Made by a program: the position numbers and the translations under genes
Notes under the pieces: model-generated
The model's input: only the letters and a program-made list of their open reading frames with translations
Databases searched by the model: none
What the model was told of the DNA's origin: nothing
DNA from: Gorsachius magnificus
Taxonomy: Eukaryota; Chordata; Aves; Pelecaniformes; Ardeidae
Length of the DNA stretch: 64,000 bases
Direction of reading: 5' to 3'
Assembly: GCA_034008185.1 (NCBI GenBank)
Contig: CM067084.1
Coordinates: 59,720,599 to 59,784,598, forward strand
Part shown: positions 47,480 to 60,222 of the stretch, one piece after another
Numbering within the stretch: the stretch's first letter is position 1
Layout of the letters: each line of letters starts with the position of its first letter

Positions 47480-49189
47480 TGTGCTGGTTTTGGCTGGGAT
47501 AGAGTTAAATTTCTTCATAGTAGTTAATATGGGACTATGTTTTGGATTTTTGCCGGAAACAATGTTGATAACACAGAGATGTTTTCATTATTGCTGAGCA
47601 CTGCTTACACAGAGTCGAGGCCTTTTTGGCTTCTCACCCCACCCCACCAGTGAGTAGGCTGGGAGTAGAAAAGAAGTTGCAGATCATCTTGAGTGCCATT
47701 ACACAGCATGTCCAGGACAACCAGAAGATCAGGCCTAGTCAACATGGGTTTATGAAAGGCAAATCCTACTTGACTAACCTGATCTCCTTCTATGACAAGG
47801 TGACCCAGTTAGTGGATGAGGGAAAGGCTGTGCATGTAGTGTACCTGAAATTTAGTAAAGCCTTTGACACCCTTTCCCACAGCATTCTGCTTGAGAAACT
47901 GGCTGCCCATGGCCTGGACAGGCATATTCTTTACTGGGTAAAATCTGGCTGGCTGCCCGGGCCTAAAGGGTGGTGGCGAATGGAGTTAAATCCATTTGGA
48001 GGCCGGTCACGGGTGGTGTTCCCCAAGGGTCAGTTTTCGGGCCAGTTATGTTTAACATCTTTATCAATGACCTGGACGAGGAGATTGAGTGTACCCTCAG
48101 CAAGTTTGCAGATGACACTAAGCTGGATGGAAGTGTTGATCTGCTTGAGGGTAGAAAGGCTCTATAGAGGGACCTGGACAGGCTGGATTGATAGGCTGCG
48201 GCCAAGTGTATGAGGCTCAACGAGGCCAAGTTCTGGGTCCTGCACTTGGGTCTCAACAACCCCATGCAATGCTACAGGCTTGGGGATGAGTGGCTGGAAA
48301 GCTGCTTGGCAGAGAGGGATCTGGGGGTACTGGTTTACAGCTGTCTGAATACGAGCCAGCAGTGTGCACAGGTGGCCAAGAGGCCCGATAGTCTCCTGGC
48401 TTGTATCAGACATAGTGTAACAAGCCTGACCAGGGAAGTCATCCTTCCCCTGTACTTGGCTCTGGTGGGGCTGCACCTCAAATACTGTGTTCAGTTTTGG
48501 GCCCCTCACTACCAGAAGGACAGGAGGGCGCTGGAGCATATCTAGAGAAGGGCAACAAAGCTGGTGAGGGGTCTGGAGCACAAGTCTTATGAGAAGCAGC
48601 TGAGGGAACTGGGGTTGTTTAGCCTGGAAAAAAGGAGGCTGAGGGGAGACCTTATGGCTCTCTACAACTACCTGACAGGAGGTTGTAGCAAGGTGGGTGT
48701 TGGTGTCTTCTCCCAGGTAACAAGCAATTGGACAAGAGGAAATGGACTCAAGTTGATCCAGAGGAGGTTTAAATTATATATTAGGAAAAAATTCTTCACT
48801 GAAAGGGTTATTGGGCACTGGACAGTCAGCCCCAACTGACCAAAGGGATATTCCATATCATATGACATCATGCTCAGCATATAAAGATGGGAAAAGAAGG
48901 AAGGGGGAGATATTTAGAGTTATGGCATTTGTCTTCCCAATTAACCATTGAGCGTGATGGAGCCCTGCTTTCCTGGAGATGGCTGAACACCTGTCTGCCA
49001 ATGGGAAGTAGTGAATGAATTTCTTGTTTTGCTTTGCTTGCACGCATGGCTTTTGCTTTCCCTATTAAACTGCCTTTATCTCAACCCATGAGCTTTCTCA
49101 CTTTTACTCTTCCAATTCTCTCCCCCATCCCACCAGGGGGGTCGAGTGATCGAGTGGCTTAGTTGCCACTGTGGGGTTAAACCACCACA
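47480..49189 (+). mobile_element. Solo LTR, subfamily B, interrupted by CR1 sequence
   Basis: The left part (47480-47679) starts TGTGCTGGTTTTGGCTGGG; the right part (48822-49189) ends GTTAAACCACCACA and contains the ATTAAACTGCC polyadenylation region. Flanking 5-mers AAAAG (47475-47479) and AAAAT (49190-49194) match at 4 of 5, consistent with one LTR insertion, though A-rich flanks weaken this. Compared with the subfamily B LTR at 33183, about 18 bp of LTR are replaced by the CR1 segment. Confidence 0.8.
47680..48821 (+). mobile_element. CR1 ORF2 segment lacking both ends, inside an LTR
   Basis: The coding text runs from SQHGFMKGKSYLTNLISFYD through [34 protein letters not shown] and [10 protein letters not shown] to [18 protein letters not shown] and [13 protein letters not shown]. 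Several frameshifts and stops split it (near 47965, 48167, 48193 and 48543). It ends abruptly in coding sequence, at TTGGGCACTGG, without the C-terminus, 3' UTR or terminal repeat units. LINE copies normally keep the 3' end, so this is not an ordinary CR1 insertion. Confidence 0.88.
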
Positions 49190-49194
49190 AAAAT

Positions 49195-52100
49195 TAATGT
49201 GGAGTGGTCATTTATTATCCAATCAACCATAAAACTATTTTGCTGCTTTGGCTTGCTAGAAGAAAGGTTCCCCTTTAAAGGTATCTCCTTTAAAATCATC
49301 GGGTTTTGAAACTGGGACAATGATAGCTTGTTTAATGGTAAGGTTAAACATACATATTTTGCCAAAAATGTTAAATAAGAAAAACCCTTAAAGAAGTTCA
49401 ATGTTTTTATTTTACCATTGAGGATATTATGTGAATTATTCTGTCAGCCCCATTTGAAAACAGCAGTCTAAGCTTATACTTCTGTAAAGTTTATACTAGG
49501 TTTATGTCTTTCAAATTTAGGAATTCTATAAAAGTTTTTTTAGTCTGTCAGTACTCAAGAAAAAACATGCAAATGGCTATCAACATAGGCCATAACAGTA
49601 AAATGTAGGTCAATTGACTCAAGTATGTATAGCAAATATCACGGAGTTCATATTTTTTATTAAACAAATTAGGTGAGAATTAGTACTGACAGAAGATATC
49701 AGAATTATATGAAAATTTTATTTAAGAAAAAGCATTTTCTAGCTTTGTTTACCAATTCCATTTTTAACTACCAGTTTTTACAGGATCTTTATTACAAATT
49801 GAACAGTAATGAGGTAGCCTTTCCTGTCTTGAAGACTACTAGATCGTTACATTAAAAACTTTATGACACATATGATGCTTACACTTTGCTGAAAAATGGA
49901 TCTCAAATACAAAACCAAATCACTATCAAAGACCTTAATTAATTCAGCATATCTAAAGCATTAATTTACGTGTAATTACATGGTTACTTTAATACTCCAA
50001 GGACATTTCACAGAATATCTTAGGTACTGGTCTTTTTTTTTGTTTCCCAGCTACTCAGGAAGATTTTTCTGTTCTGTGTTTTGTGCCTAAGGAGCAATTG
50101 TTTATTATACAGGAAATTAATCTTAATTTTATTCAAATGCTTTTTCTTTGGTCTTTTTGGTCTTTTTTTTTTTTTAATGATGTTGGTAATGCCTTTGAAT
50201 AATTGAACAGTAAGTTCACTTTAATATGCAATAAAGAAAATACATGATGTCTGACTTGTCTGAATTTAAACATACGTCATAGAGTGAAAGTATCTAGTGA
50301 TAAATTATCGCTTTCTTGAATACTTTTCTTACTTTGCCATATATAAACAAATTAACTACGTAAGGCATTATATTACTTCATTGCAATGGTAAAGACAACA
50401 AATTATTTTAACAAAGCATTTTAGTAGTCACTATTTTTTACAGGTATGGGAATCAACAGACATCTCCCCTTTTAAAAATAGTGATACAGATAAAAAACTG
50501 TTAGTACAAACTAACCTATCACCATTTAATCTTTTTTCCAGTTGTTGATGTCAAACAATTATATATGTTTAAAAATCGCAGAAAGTATGCAAGTTATTTA
50601 GGGTTTGGTTTTCTTTCCTTTTTTTTTTTTTTTTTTTTTTTACCAGTATATAATTATTGTTTCTCTCCTGGAAGCCGTTTGTTTTTTTTTTCTCTAAGTC
50701 CTTAGTTACTTACTTGATGAAATACATCAAAACTGTAGACTTGGCTTTATTGAAATCCTGTAGATATTTTGCTCTATATAAGTGGCTAGGATAATTCAAG
50801 GATAATTTATGCACATTAGAATTGACTTTGAGACAGAGTAACCCTTTGTGTGTATATATATTTATCACCTTTTTTATTATTTCTTAGTCTGAAAATTCTC
50901 ATGTGTTCATTACTTGTACAAATGAGCTTCTGTCTTTGTCAACTTTTGCTTCACAATTTTTAGAAGATACACCAGATTTTAGAAGCATGCAAATGCAATG
51001 TACAGAATGCTAACACATGAATAAAGAGAATAAGAAGTTTGCAAATATGAGTACTCAATATAACAAAATGTCAAAACTGAGGTTTTCCTGGTAACTTTGG
51101 GTTGTCCTTACCAAATAATACAATTTAGTCTTTTGAGCTATCAATTTTAAAAGCTTTCATTTCTGAAGTATAGAACATACGGCCAAAACACATCAGTTAC
51201 ACTTGCATGTGCTGTGACCTTCCATAAATCAGGCTGCAAGGTTACAGAGACTTGAATCTTTTCAAAGGCAGAAACCTATAGACCAATGACTTGAATTCAA
51301 ACAAAGGTTTGACAAAATATATTTGAGCATGCATTCGAAACTATAATCTTGCAAATAAAATTTTGCATAGGATTTGAGATGCCTAATTACAGAAGTATTA
51401 CCTTTTATGTCTTATTTTTAAATTTCTAAGGATTCTAGATGCTATCTAGAAGGGAGCAGTATTCCAGAATGTCCAGTTAGGAAGCAACTTTTGCTTAAGT
51501 CCAGCCAGTATTTAATATTTGGTATGCTGCCTTCTGTGTTTTTGAGTCTCATCTACTTGAATATTTTTTCTTGTAGTGGTGGTGTAGTGGTGTTACTCAG
51601 TGCTGTTGACAGCAATAAGAGTCTTTTACATGTTACTGTAGAAAACTCAAATTTGTATTAGTAAGAAATGCAATATTTAGCTTCCAGCTCAAGAATATCA
51701 TAATTGCTTGGCTGTATAGCAGTGTTTGTCATTAATTATCATGGTAATAGGTATGATTCATGGCCAGTCAGGTGCTGAGACATATTGGCTGTGCAAATGA
51801 ATGCAAAAGTTACAGAATAGTAAGGACAATTTCTATCCTATGAATATAATCAAGCAACACATAATTCAACACAGCGTTATAATGATAAACTTTATTGTTC
51901 TATCTTGAAGAAGATCAGGATAGAAGGATACCAGAAAGTCCATAACTGTGTATTTTTAATACAGTATGCACAGTCTAAAGCTGGTGAGAAAATGTTTAAT
52001 TACTTCAGAATTTAACTGAAATGTGCTTCTTTATGGGTTCAAAGAATTTCACAGGTCACTGATGTTTAAATCTATAGGATTTTTGAAGGTCTAATGTTTT

Positions 52101-53189
52101 CTGGTCACTTCTGGTATGTGTGGGTGTATGAAGAAAGAAATAGATATATATGAAGAGCTGTCTTACCATGACTACACTTCACCTAAATACTTAGAAGTTT
52201 TACTTCTGCTTTGCTGAATAAAAAATAATTATAAAATTTCCAAAGCTGTCATGAATTGAAATTATAATCTAAAATTACATATACAGCTTCCTCATGACAC
52301 AAGGGGGAAGATACAGAAGTGAAACAGAAAGGACACTAGATGTTTTGTAAGTATATTTAAGGAATTAGTGTCTCTAGGGTTGGAAGATACTGGTAGACTG
52401 TAAAAGAGAAGTCTCAGTGGTTATTTGAACCTTTTATTGCAAGTATGAAAGGAAGAGTGTTATGATATATTAAAAGTACTGAATTTAGAAGGGAAGTTGA
52501 AAGTAGCCCTAGGCTATGCCTAGAGCCTGTAATACCACAGGCACACCTGTAGGCCAACCACAAAGTTTCTAGACCTCAGAATTCTGAAGAAAGTTTTCCA
52601 AATGTTAAATTACTGCAAAGCAACATTATACTGGGTCAGGTGCAGACTGAGAGCTTGAGGCTTGGTTTATATTACAAAGTTCTGCTGCCACAGCTATATC
52701 AGTCTGCACTACAACAACAACAGTGACAAAAGAAACAGCAGAAACCCTCTGGGACACCTGTATACTGCCAAGCCCTTCCGTGTAGACTTAACCATGTCCA
52801 CAGAAGAGCATTTACTGCTGTCCATGCTAATGCTTACTAAGGAGGCGTGTAGGAAGAAGGTTGGACTCAAACTTCTGCACGTTTCTTTTCTAGTCCTTTC
52901 TTACCCCATTTCATACAATAACAAAAACATCACATGGATTGAGGAAATGTTGTCAGAATAATAAAGTTGACAAGGCAAATGTGGATACTGAATATTGTCT
53001 ATTGTTTGCCAAGTAAACACTTTAAATTATATTTGTTTAAATATTAAATAATATATATATTTATATTAGCAGGGAAAGTATATAGTGACACCATAGTTAA
53101 GTCCAGCTTTACATTTCTGTTTTAAACAAAGAATAATCACTGATTAGCTTTTGAAAGACAGACACATACATCTCTTTATATGAGAATAA
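49195..53189. other. Long AT-rich spacer, no gene seen
   Basis: About 4 kb with T-runs near 50163-50176 and 50618-50641. A 99-codon frame (52662-52961) has no recognisable domain. No repeat or RNA gene identified. Confidence 0.5.
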
Positions 53190-53280
53190 TGGACCTGAAT
53201 CAAGACCTGTATACTGGACCTGAATAATGGACTTGAATAAGGGACCTGGGTAATGGACCTCGATAATGGACCTGAATGAA
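53190..53280 (+). repeat. 13-bp tandem repeat
   Basis: The unit GGACCTGAATAAT repeats with small changes about five times between 53216 and 53280, plus one earlier separated unit at 53191. The period is exactly 13 in most steps. It may be length-polymorphic. Confidence 0.8.
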
Positions 53281-54181
53281 GAAAGTGCTCAGTGTTTTCC
53301 ATTGACTATTTCAAGAAACATTTCTGATTTGCTTGTCAGTGAAGTAATTGTTCTGCATTATTTCTGAAGCATCTGTCCATCTCTTTTCATTTACTGTATA
53401 CAGAACCTAGCCTCTATTTCATGGCTCTGAATTTCATTGCAATGCTAATTTCTGAAATACTGAGGTTGCCATGGGATTTTACTAAACCTTCACCCTGCAA
53501 TTTTAAAAATCCTTTTTCCTTTCCCCTGAAATCTTCTTTGCCCCTACAGTAATACATCTAGTATTTCTAAAACAAATTGTGTTAAACCCATCTCACAGTT
53601 ACTGATTTGAGCTATTATCCAAATGAAAAGTCTGGAACTTGTATTTCAGAATCTTTGACAGATCTGGAGATTATTATAGGCAAAACCCATGGGTTTATTT
53701 TTTATGAGTTTTTCAGTACACCCTTAGCTTAATTACGCACTTCATTTTAGGTGCTTTACAATAATGGTGCTATAAGCTAGGCAAAGAGTCCCTGATACTG
53801 TGATTATTTCCATCTACCAAATATTAAAATATATCTATGACAGCTTAAAGTTTAACAATAATAGAAGTAAACATCAGAAAAGAAAAAAAAAGATAAAAAT
53901 CTTTATTTGCCTTCATATCTTACTTTGATTGCTAGGAAATCAAACTGTCATTTGCTATTATCATATGACCTATATATGAAATAAAGTCCATAGGTATAAA
54001 GAAAGAAATTAAGACATTAATGTGACTAATACATCATGCAGAACTGAAGACAGTATAGAAGAGATAGACTTTTTGAAAAACAGTTGTGTTTTCAAAGGGT
54101 TGGGGCTTGGGGAGGGGGAAATTCTGTTGAGAGATCATAAGTTTAATTAGGTCTTTTAAAATGTTTCTTTCCCTATACATG
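53281..54181. other. AT-rich spacer, no gene seen
   Basis: AT-rich sequence with an A9 run near 53883. No frame of note and no recognised repeat. Confidence 0.5.
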
Positions 54182-54739
54182 TGTAGCGATCCTAATCAGG
54201 AGATCATTGTACATGAGGAGTTAATGGTCCACATAACGGTGAACCTGAATAGGCACGGGCCTGTGCTGTGCATATGGGCAGTTTGGCCATCAGACCTGTA
54301 GCTCTTGGCTGCAAAGTAAGCTCAGCCAGCAAATCCCGATGGAGGAGCCTGTAGGTGCTCCCACTGGGTACCAGTGATTATGCCACCTGTGTGTCTACCT
54401 TTTTATCTCAAAACAAAGCAACATTTCCTCATATGAACATTGTTTTGCTTGACAGTAGAAATGATTAATAGAATTGTTTTCTACTAAGAAAGTCCTATAG
54501 AGATCTAAGGACCAAAGTGCTGGCGAATCTCTCCACAGAGAGTATCTGGGCCGAATGCCTTGCCCTGATCAGAGATGCTGCTGCCCAAACCAGAGTTCCC
54601 AGCATCTGAAGCAACATAGGATTATCTATGCTATTTCTCTTTTTCCTTCTAGTGTTATCTCCAATAAATAGTGTCTTACCTTTTGGAATCTAGATGTTAC
54701 TGGGATCATAACAAACGTTAGCCACAGTGCATTACAACA
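54182..54739 (+). mobile_element. Possible solo LTR of an unidentified family
   Basis: The segment begins TGTAGCGATCC and ends ATTACAACA, giving LTR-like TGT...ACA ends. It is more GC-rich than its surroundings and contains CCAATAAATAG near 54661, usable as a polyadenylation signal. ACATG precedes the left end (54177-54181), and the same word lies one base beyond the right end (54741-54745). An alternative right end at ATCATAACA (54713) lacks a matching duplication. No similarity to the other LTRs here. Confidence 0.4.
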
Positions 54740-54745
54740 GACATG

Positions 54746-57700
54746 GAGAATTAATTCAGAGATAACATATTCCTGTGCAGGCAAAAGAAATGAGAAAATA
54801 TGTTTAGTACATTTTACTGTACAAATAAGCTTATAGTATAAAAATTATAACCTTAATATTGGAGTTTACACTTTTAAGTTTTTATTCATGTATCTTATGA
54901 TATTTAATTTAAAGTACATTGATAGTGAAGAGTTCATCATCATCCTTACTTTCCTGATGACTGCAGGAGGGAGATATAATTCTTGGTTTAACAGCTATGG
55001 AAAAATCTCCTACTCCTCAAAAACATGTTTTCTGGTCACTTTCCTAAGAAGTCAATTTCAGTATCACCTCAAGGCATTTAAAATGTTATTTTTCATACTG
55101 TCTTCTAGTCTCCAGGCAGGAGATATTTTTCAGCCATATTTTTCGTGATATAATAAACATGAAAAGTTATCTCAAACACAGCTTAGTTTTCACGCAGCTA
55201 TTCATGAGAGCTTGCTGGTGAGGTGAGCATTTTATTTTAGCTTTAATCTTCACATTGCAACATTAATAGCATCAATTTAAACCTATAGCTGGGGAAAAAG
55301 ACCCACAAGAAAATCCCTAACTCAAAAACAAATTAACAAAAAATTTTTAATGGGACAGATGATTATTAGTTACCATCAGTTGCACTTTGAAAGTTGTGCC
55401 TTGAATAGAAACAGTCAAAACCAGGCAAGGATATGCAGGATAAGTTCAATATCCTGCGATATCTGGAGAAGCCTAAAATGCAAATGAAGCATGACACCCT
55501 TCTTCCCCATTAGTTATCACATTTTCTACTCTATCTATAGTTAATAGATTGGTAAAAATGTAAACTATAAAAAACTTTATGATGCTTGCCTAAGAAACTC
55601 AAAATAAACACACTGTACTAACGCATTTTAGTTGTCAAATCGTCACTACTTCTGTTTGGAAAATGAATGAGAAGCTCAGCAAATCTTATGCCCTTCTTGA
55701 GGGGAAGAGTTATTGTTTCATTTTAGTTTCCTTAAATGCAACAGTAGAAAACCAGCTATCTCAAGCCTTGCATATCTGTCACACAACAATAACACCCCTC
55801 CAAACCTGTACAAAATAAAAGACAAAAGTCAATCTAAGATCTCATGAAAAATCAGGAGAGAATATAACCAGAATATTTCATAATTTGCTAATATTACTTC
55901 CTAATAATTTTCCTATATATCAGTAAAGTAGGGTACGCAAATGACGATGAAAGAGTTGTGCTCCGATTTTGCAGTTCCAAGTTGGCCAGACTGGTCCAGG
56001 AACCTTATAGCTATTGGCGTAGTACTCTGCTGATGCTACTTTTTATCTTGTATCTTTGTTCATTGAGCTATAATAGAGACAATTCAATATAAAAACATCT
56101 CTGTCTGCAAAACTAACAAGAATCTTCTGCCTGGAAGACATGCCAAAATATATTCTAGATCAGGCTGAGTGAACATGTCTGCCTTCTACCTGCATATCAT
56201 GTAATTATATTAGTAACTGTCACAGATGACAGTATAAATGTTAATACTGTAATATGACATTCTCACCAAAGAAAAAAAGAGCAATAAAAAAAAAAAAAAA
56301 AATCAAAGATCTTTGATATGTAAAACCACACAAGGATTAAGTGAGAAAATAGGATGCAACTCTTAATGCTTTGTAATGTCATATCAGGGTAATGAAATGT
56401 CTGCCTATCTGCTTTCTAGTTTTGTATTTTTGAAAATGAGATATGGAATATAAGACAACATCATGGAGAACATCTCTGATTTGCAGAGATGTCAGACAGA
56501 GATTTTCTGATAGAGATGAAGTCGATGTCCACAGGGGAAACTAAAGAGGGGGGAAATAATACTATTAAAATTTTAAACAATTTTAAAAGTAGAATTGAAA
56601 TTTCTGTCTGGATTAAAATAAAGAATGAAGATTTTAGAACTAGGTTTGGAGAAAGTGAGAGAAGTTACAGCTCAGAGTACAACCACAAAGCATTAAAAAT
56701 TCTGAACCTCTTGTCTGAGTTCTTTGAGAAAATATTTCCCGAATCTACCTCTGGTAGAAGTCAGAGGTATGATGACTGTTCAGAGAATGGAGATCTAGAA
56801 AACAGAGAGGTATTTTACCTACTTGGTACTGAATTCTGTTGAAATTTTTACCAACTTAAGTATGTGGTAGATAAAGATGTAGATTGTCCCGTAAGTTGTC
56901 AAGCACTTTTATACGAATAGATATATATAAATACATACTTCTGCTTGCTCATATCCATTATACATTTTCTCAATAAATTAGATGGCCAGCTTTAGTCTAC
57001 GTGTCTAACATCGGTCTAATGTCAAAGTCTGTGGGTAAAGGAACAATGATCTTGAGGAAATCTATAATTACTTTTCTAATTACTTTACCAAATACTTTGT
57101 GAGCATGCTCTCCTTTTTTTTTTCCTCTAATGGCTACTGTAATATATTGAGACTAATAGATGGAAGACATAATGTACATATCAAAACAGATCATACAACT
57201 TATTTTACTGCTGTCAAGAACAATGCCCCTGAGAAGAGTTGACATTTATTAAAATATTATGTAAAATTTATTTCAGTAGAGAAATAAGGATATATATAGA
57301 CCTATCTAAACTGTTCTATTTGTGAAAACAGCTTTCCCACAGATATAGATCCACATTTTGATGCATTTGTTTTTAATGAAATTATGTGTAAAGATATCAG
57401 ACATATGTTATGAAATTATTTACATTTTAAAATAAATATTTAATATTCATAAATTCTAACATAAAATTAACAGAAACAAACCATGTTAAGCCAAATCATT
57501 TCTGATACAATGAAAGACCTATTAGATAAGGAGGAAGCAATAAATAAGTGACTTTTCCTTTAAGAAGGCTTTTAACATTGTCTCCAAATGTGTCCAAGAT
57601 AAAATTACTCCAAAGTTTTGATCATTTTCAACTAAAATTAAAAAGCAGAACAAGGCATATGAAATATAGGGGATCACAAATGGAGATGTTTTTGTAAAAG

Positions 57701-58404
57701 GTCAAGTGACATTTTATAATGTATTAATAGAAGTATCAGATATGAGATATAGGAGGTAAATACACTGTTATGCTCTGTACTATTGAGGTTATTCTCCAAT
57801 ATAAAACTTTTCTAAAAGACGAAGGAATTAGAAAGTAAAATTACTATCTAGACAGCCTGGGAAATTCCCTTAATGCGCTATTTTTAAAAACATGGCAGAC
57901 AAACATCTGCCATTTATTTTTAGTGTAAAATACTGAAATTATCCACAGAGACACTAGGAGACTTCTCCTCATAAAAGGTATAACCACGAAGGTCACTTTT
58001 TTTGCTTTCTTTTAGCTGTACGGTGTTCCACATCAAGGAATATGGGTATTCATCACTTTCCTATAAGCTATAGTTTGGCAGTTAGAGGGATTTCTTGGAA
58101 ATGTGTTATGAAAATGTATTGGCTTCATGCTGATCTCTTGGTTCCTGTGAAAGTTGCCTACCCAATTCATTACTGCATAAAATATGTTTCTTCCCAGTGA
58201 GTGTGCTTGAAAAGAACATGATCATACACTCATTCATATAGAAATGATTCGGAAGAGTCAATACTCATCTGTACAGTCAGTGCTGATAAAGCACAGAAAA
58301 GAAATTCCAGGAAGATTAAAAACAAACAGAACCCAAAGTCAAAAAAGGCAAAGCCAAGTGACATTTGGGCATCTTCAAGTTGAGGTTTCAAATGAGTTGA
58401 AAAT
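54746..58404. other. Long AT-rich spacer, no gene seen
   Basis: About 3.7 kb. An A17 run lies near 56287-56303. A 117-codon plus-strand frame (56489-56842) is the longest non-repeat frame of the region; it is Lys/Glu/Ser-rich with no motif I recognise. No exon is supported. Confidence 0.5.
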
Positions 58405-59053
58405 AACTGCAGAGAGGGACTAGGGAATGTTGGTAGATGAAAAGCTGGACATGAGCCGGCAATGTGCGATGGCAGCCCAGAAGGCCAACCGTACCCTGGG
58501 CTGCATCAGGAGAAGCATGGCCAGCAGGTCGAGGGAGGGGATTCTGCCCCTCTACTCTACTCTGCTCTGGTGAGACCTCACCTGGAGTACTGCGTCCAGC
58601 TCTGGAGCCCTCAGCACAAGAAGGACATGGAACTGTTGGAGCGGGTCCAGAGGAGGACTACAAAAATGATTCAAGGGCTGGAGCACCTCTGCTATGAGGA
58701 CAGGCTGAGGGAGTTGGGCTTGTTCAGCCTGGAGAAGAGAAGGCTGCGGGGAGACCTGATTGCGGCCTTTCAGTATCTAAAGGGGGCCTATAGGAAAGAT
58801 GGGGACAATCTTTTTAGTAGGGCCAGCTGTGACAGGACAAGGGGTAATGGTTTTAAACTAAACCAGGGTAGGTTTAGACTGGATCTAAGGAAGAAATTTT
58901 TTCCAACGAGGGTGGTGAAACACTGGAACGGGTTGCCCAGAGGGGTTGTGGAGGCCCCATCCCTGGAAATATTCAAGGCCAGGTTGGATGGGGCTCTGAG
59001 CAACCTGATCTAGTTAGCGGTGTCCCTGCTATTCTATGATTCTATGATTCTAA
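58405..59053 (+). mobile_element. CR1 LINE, 5'-truncated, intact 3' end
   Basis: It begins in the ORF2 region CAGAGAGGGACTAGGGAATG and ends with TATTCTATGATTCTATGATT. A frame from 58462 to 59013 (183 codons) encodes [56 protein letters not shown] and a C-terminus ending [11 protein letters not shown]; its first ~25 residues are out of phase with normal CR1 text, so one frameshift lies near 58545. The subfamily differs from the copies at 18228 and 46010 in its C-terminus and 3' UTR. Confidence 0.93.
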
Positions 59054-59270
59054 ATCATATATTTGTGTTTGATACCTAGATTTGTAAATCTCTTATACTA
59101 CACATTTCTTACAAGATTAAGATCTCACCTTTTTTTTGTTGTTGTTGAGCACATAACAGATTTTTTTTTCTGAAAATTTAATGGTAGCAGTCAACTGAGT
59201 CAAGTTTTAACAAAAAAAATAATTTTGAGCTAGTCAGCTACATAACTTTTTACAAAATTTCATTTCTAGG

Positions 59271-59525
59271 CGTTTTTCTGGTTGAGGGACCCCCTACTCT
59301 GCATGACTGTGTGTGTATAGGGGTCTGAGTGCCAGCAACTGGTTTGGGACTATGGGCTGTAGGGCCTGTATACCTGCATGCCAGCAGCTGGGGACTGAAG
59401 TTCATGAATGAAATTCAAGTTCCAGCAACTGTGACCTTGGATCATAGGAGTCCATGTAGTTGTGCTGTCAGCAACTGGAGTGAGTGTAGATGTGAAAGTG
59501 AATGTGTTTGCTAGGAAAGGTCAAG
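59271..59525 (+). repeat. Copy of the CCAGCAACTGG dispersed repeat
   Basis: Variants of CCAGCAACTGG recur at about 59331, 59382, 59424 and 59467, spaced 42-51 bp, within a GT-rich background (TGACTGTGTGTGTATAGG, GTGAATGTGTTTGCTAGG). It aligns with the repeat at 30240-30610 and, at its tail, inversely with 20-157. Provirus 2 inserted at its right edge. The stretch 59054-59270 before it is AT-rich and featureless. Confidence 0.55.
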
Positions 59526-59530
59526 CATGA

Positions 59531-59540
59531 TGTCCTGGTT
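59531..59540 (+). repeat. Ten-base remnant of the 5' LTR
   Basis: TGTCCTGGTT equals the first ten bases of the family's LTR and directly follows CATGA. It is then continued by GCAAAGAAAAACAAACAC, which in provirus 1 begins at 23575. GTT is common to both joined sequences, giving a 3-base microhomology at the junction. Confidence 0.85.
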
Positions 59541-59718
59541 GCAAAGAAAAACAAACACAAAAGGGGGCTCTTCCAGGAAACTTGTTGCTCCAATTTCCAG
59601 AGATGGGGTAGATCATCATTTTTTCAGACAGAATAGAAGGGCTGATCTTAATTCTGATTGTGATGAAGGAACTTCTGACTCATATACACAAACCATGAGC
59701 AACAGTGACCAGGATTAG
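59541..59718 (+). pseudogene. gag: gag 3'-terminal remnant (provirus 2)
   Basis: It encodes the final part of gag, from QRKTNTKGGSSRK to SNSDQD, ending at TAG (59716-59718). The same TAG at the same place is present in provirus 1 (23751-23753), so it is ancestral to both copies and probably the genuine gag terminator. All upstream gag is deleted. Confidence 0.75.
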
Positions 59719-60222
59719 AGGGGCCCTGCCTCCAGCCAAGTGGAGGAAAGGGACAACCGGGTCTACTGGACTGTGTGGATTTGATGGCCTGGCACGTCAG
59801 ACCCACAGAAGTATAGAGCTCTAGTAGACACCGGTGCAGTGTGTACTCTAATGCCATCAAGCCATATAGGGGCAGAATCCATTTGTATTTCTGGAGTGAC
59901 AGGGGGATCTCAAGAGCTGACTGTATTGGAGGCCGAAGTGAGCCTAACTGGGAATGAGTGGCAAAAGCACCCCATTGTGACTGGCCCAGATGCTCCGTGC
60001 ATCCTGGGCATAGACTACCTCAGGAGAGGGTATTTCAAGGACCCAAAAGGGTACCAGTGGGCTTTTGGTATAGCTGCCTTGGAGGCAGAAGAAATTAAGC
60101 AGCTGTCTACCTTGCCTGGTCTCTCAAAGGACCCTTTGGTTGTGGGGTTGCTGAGTGTTGAAGAACAGCAAGTACCGATTGCCACCACAACAGTGTACAG
60201 GCGGCAATATCGCACCAACTGA
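59719..60222 (+). pseudogene. pro: Retroviral protease region with in-frame stop (provirus 2)
   Basis: Same reading frame as the gag remnant and pol. Unlike provirus 1, the catalytic triplet region reads DTGA, the normal retroviral aspartic protease signature, and the C-terminal motif is CILGIDYL. But TGA at 59782-59784 interrupts the N-terminal part; provirus 1 has CGA there, so this is a typical CpG-to-TpG change. A second TGA at 60220-60222 ends the region and is shared with provirus 1. Protease is thus broken differently in each copy. Confidence 0.82.

Noticed and set aside
56489..56842. 117-codon frame as a host gene
   Set aside because: No recognisable domain, splice context or promoter; Lys/Ser/Glu-rich text typical of AT-rich DNA. 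Kept only as part of the spacer.
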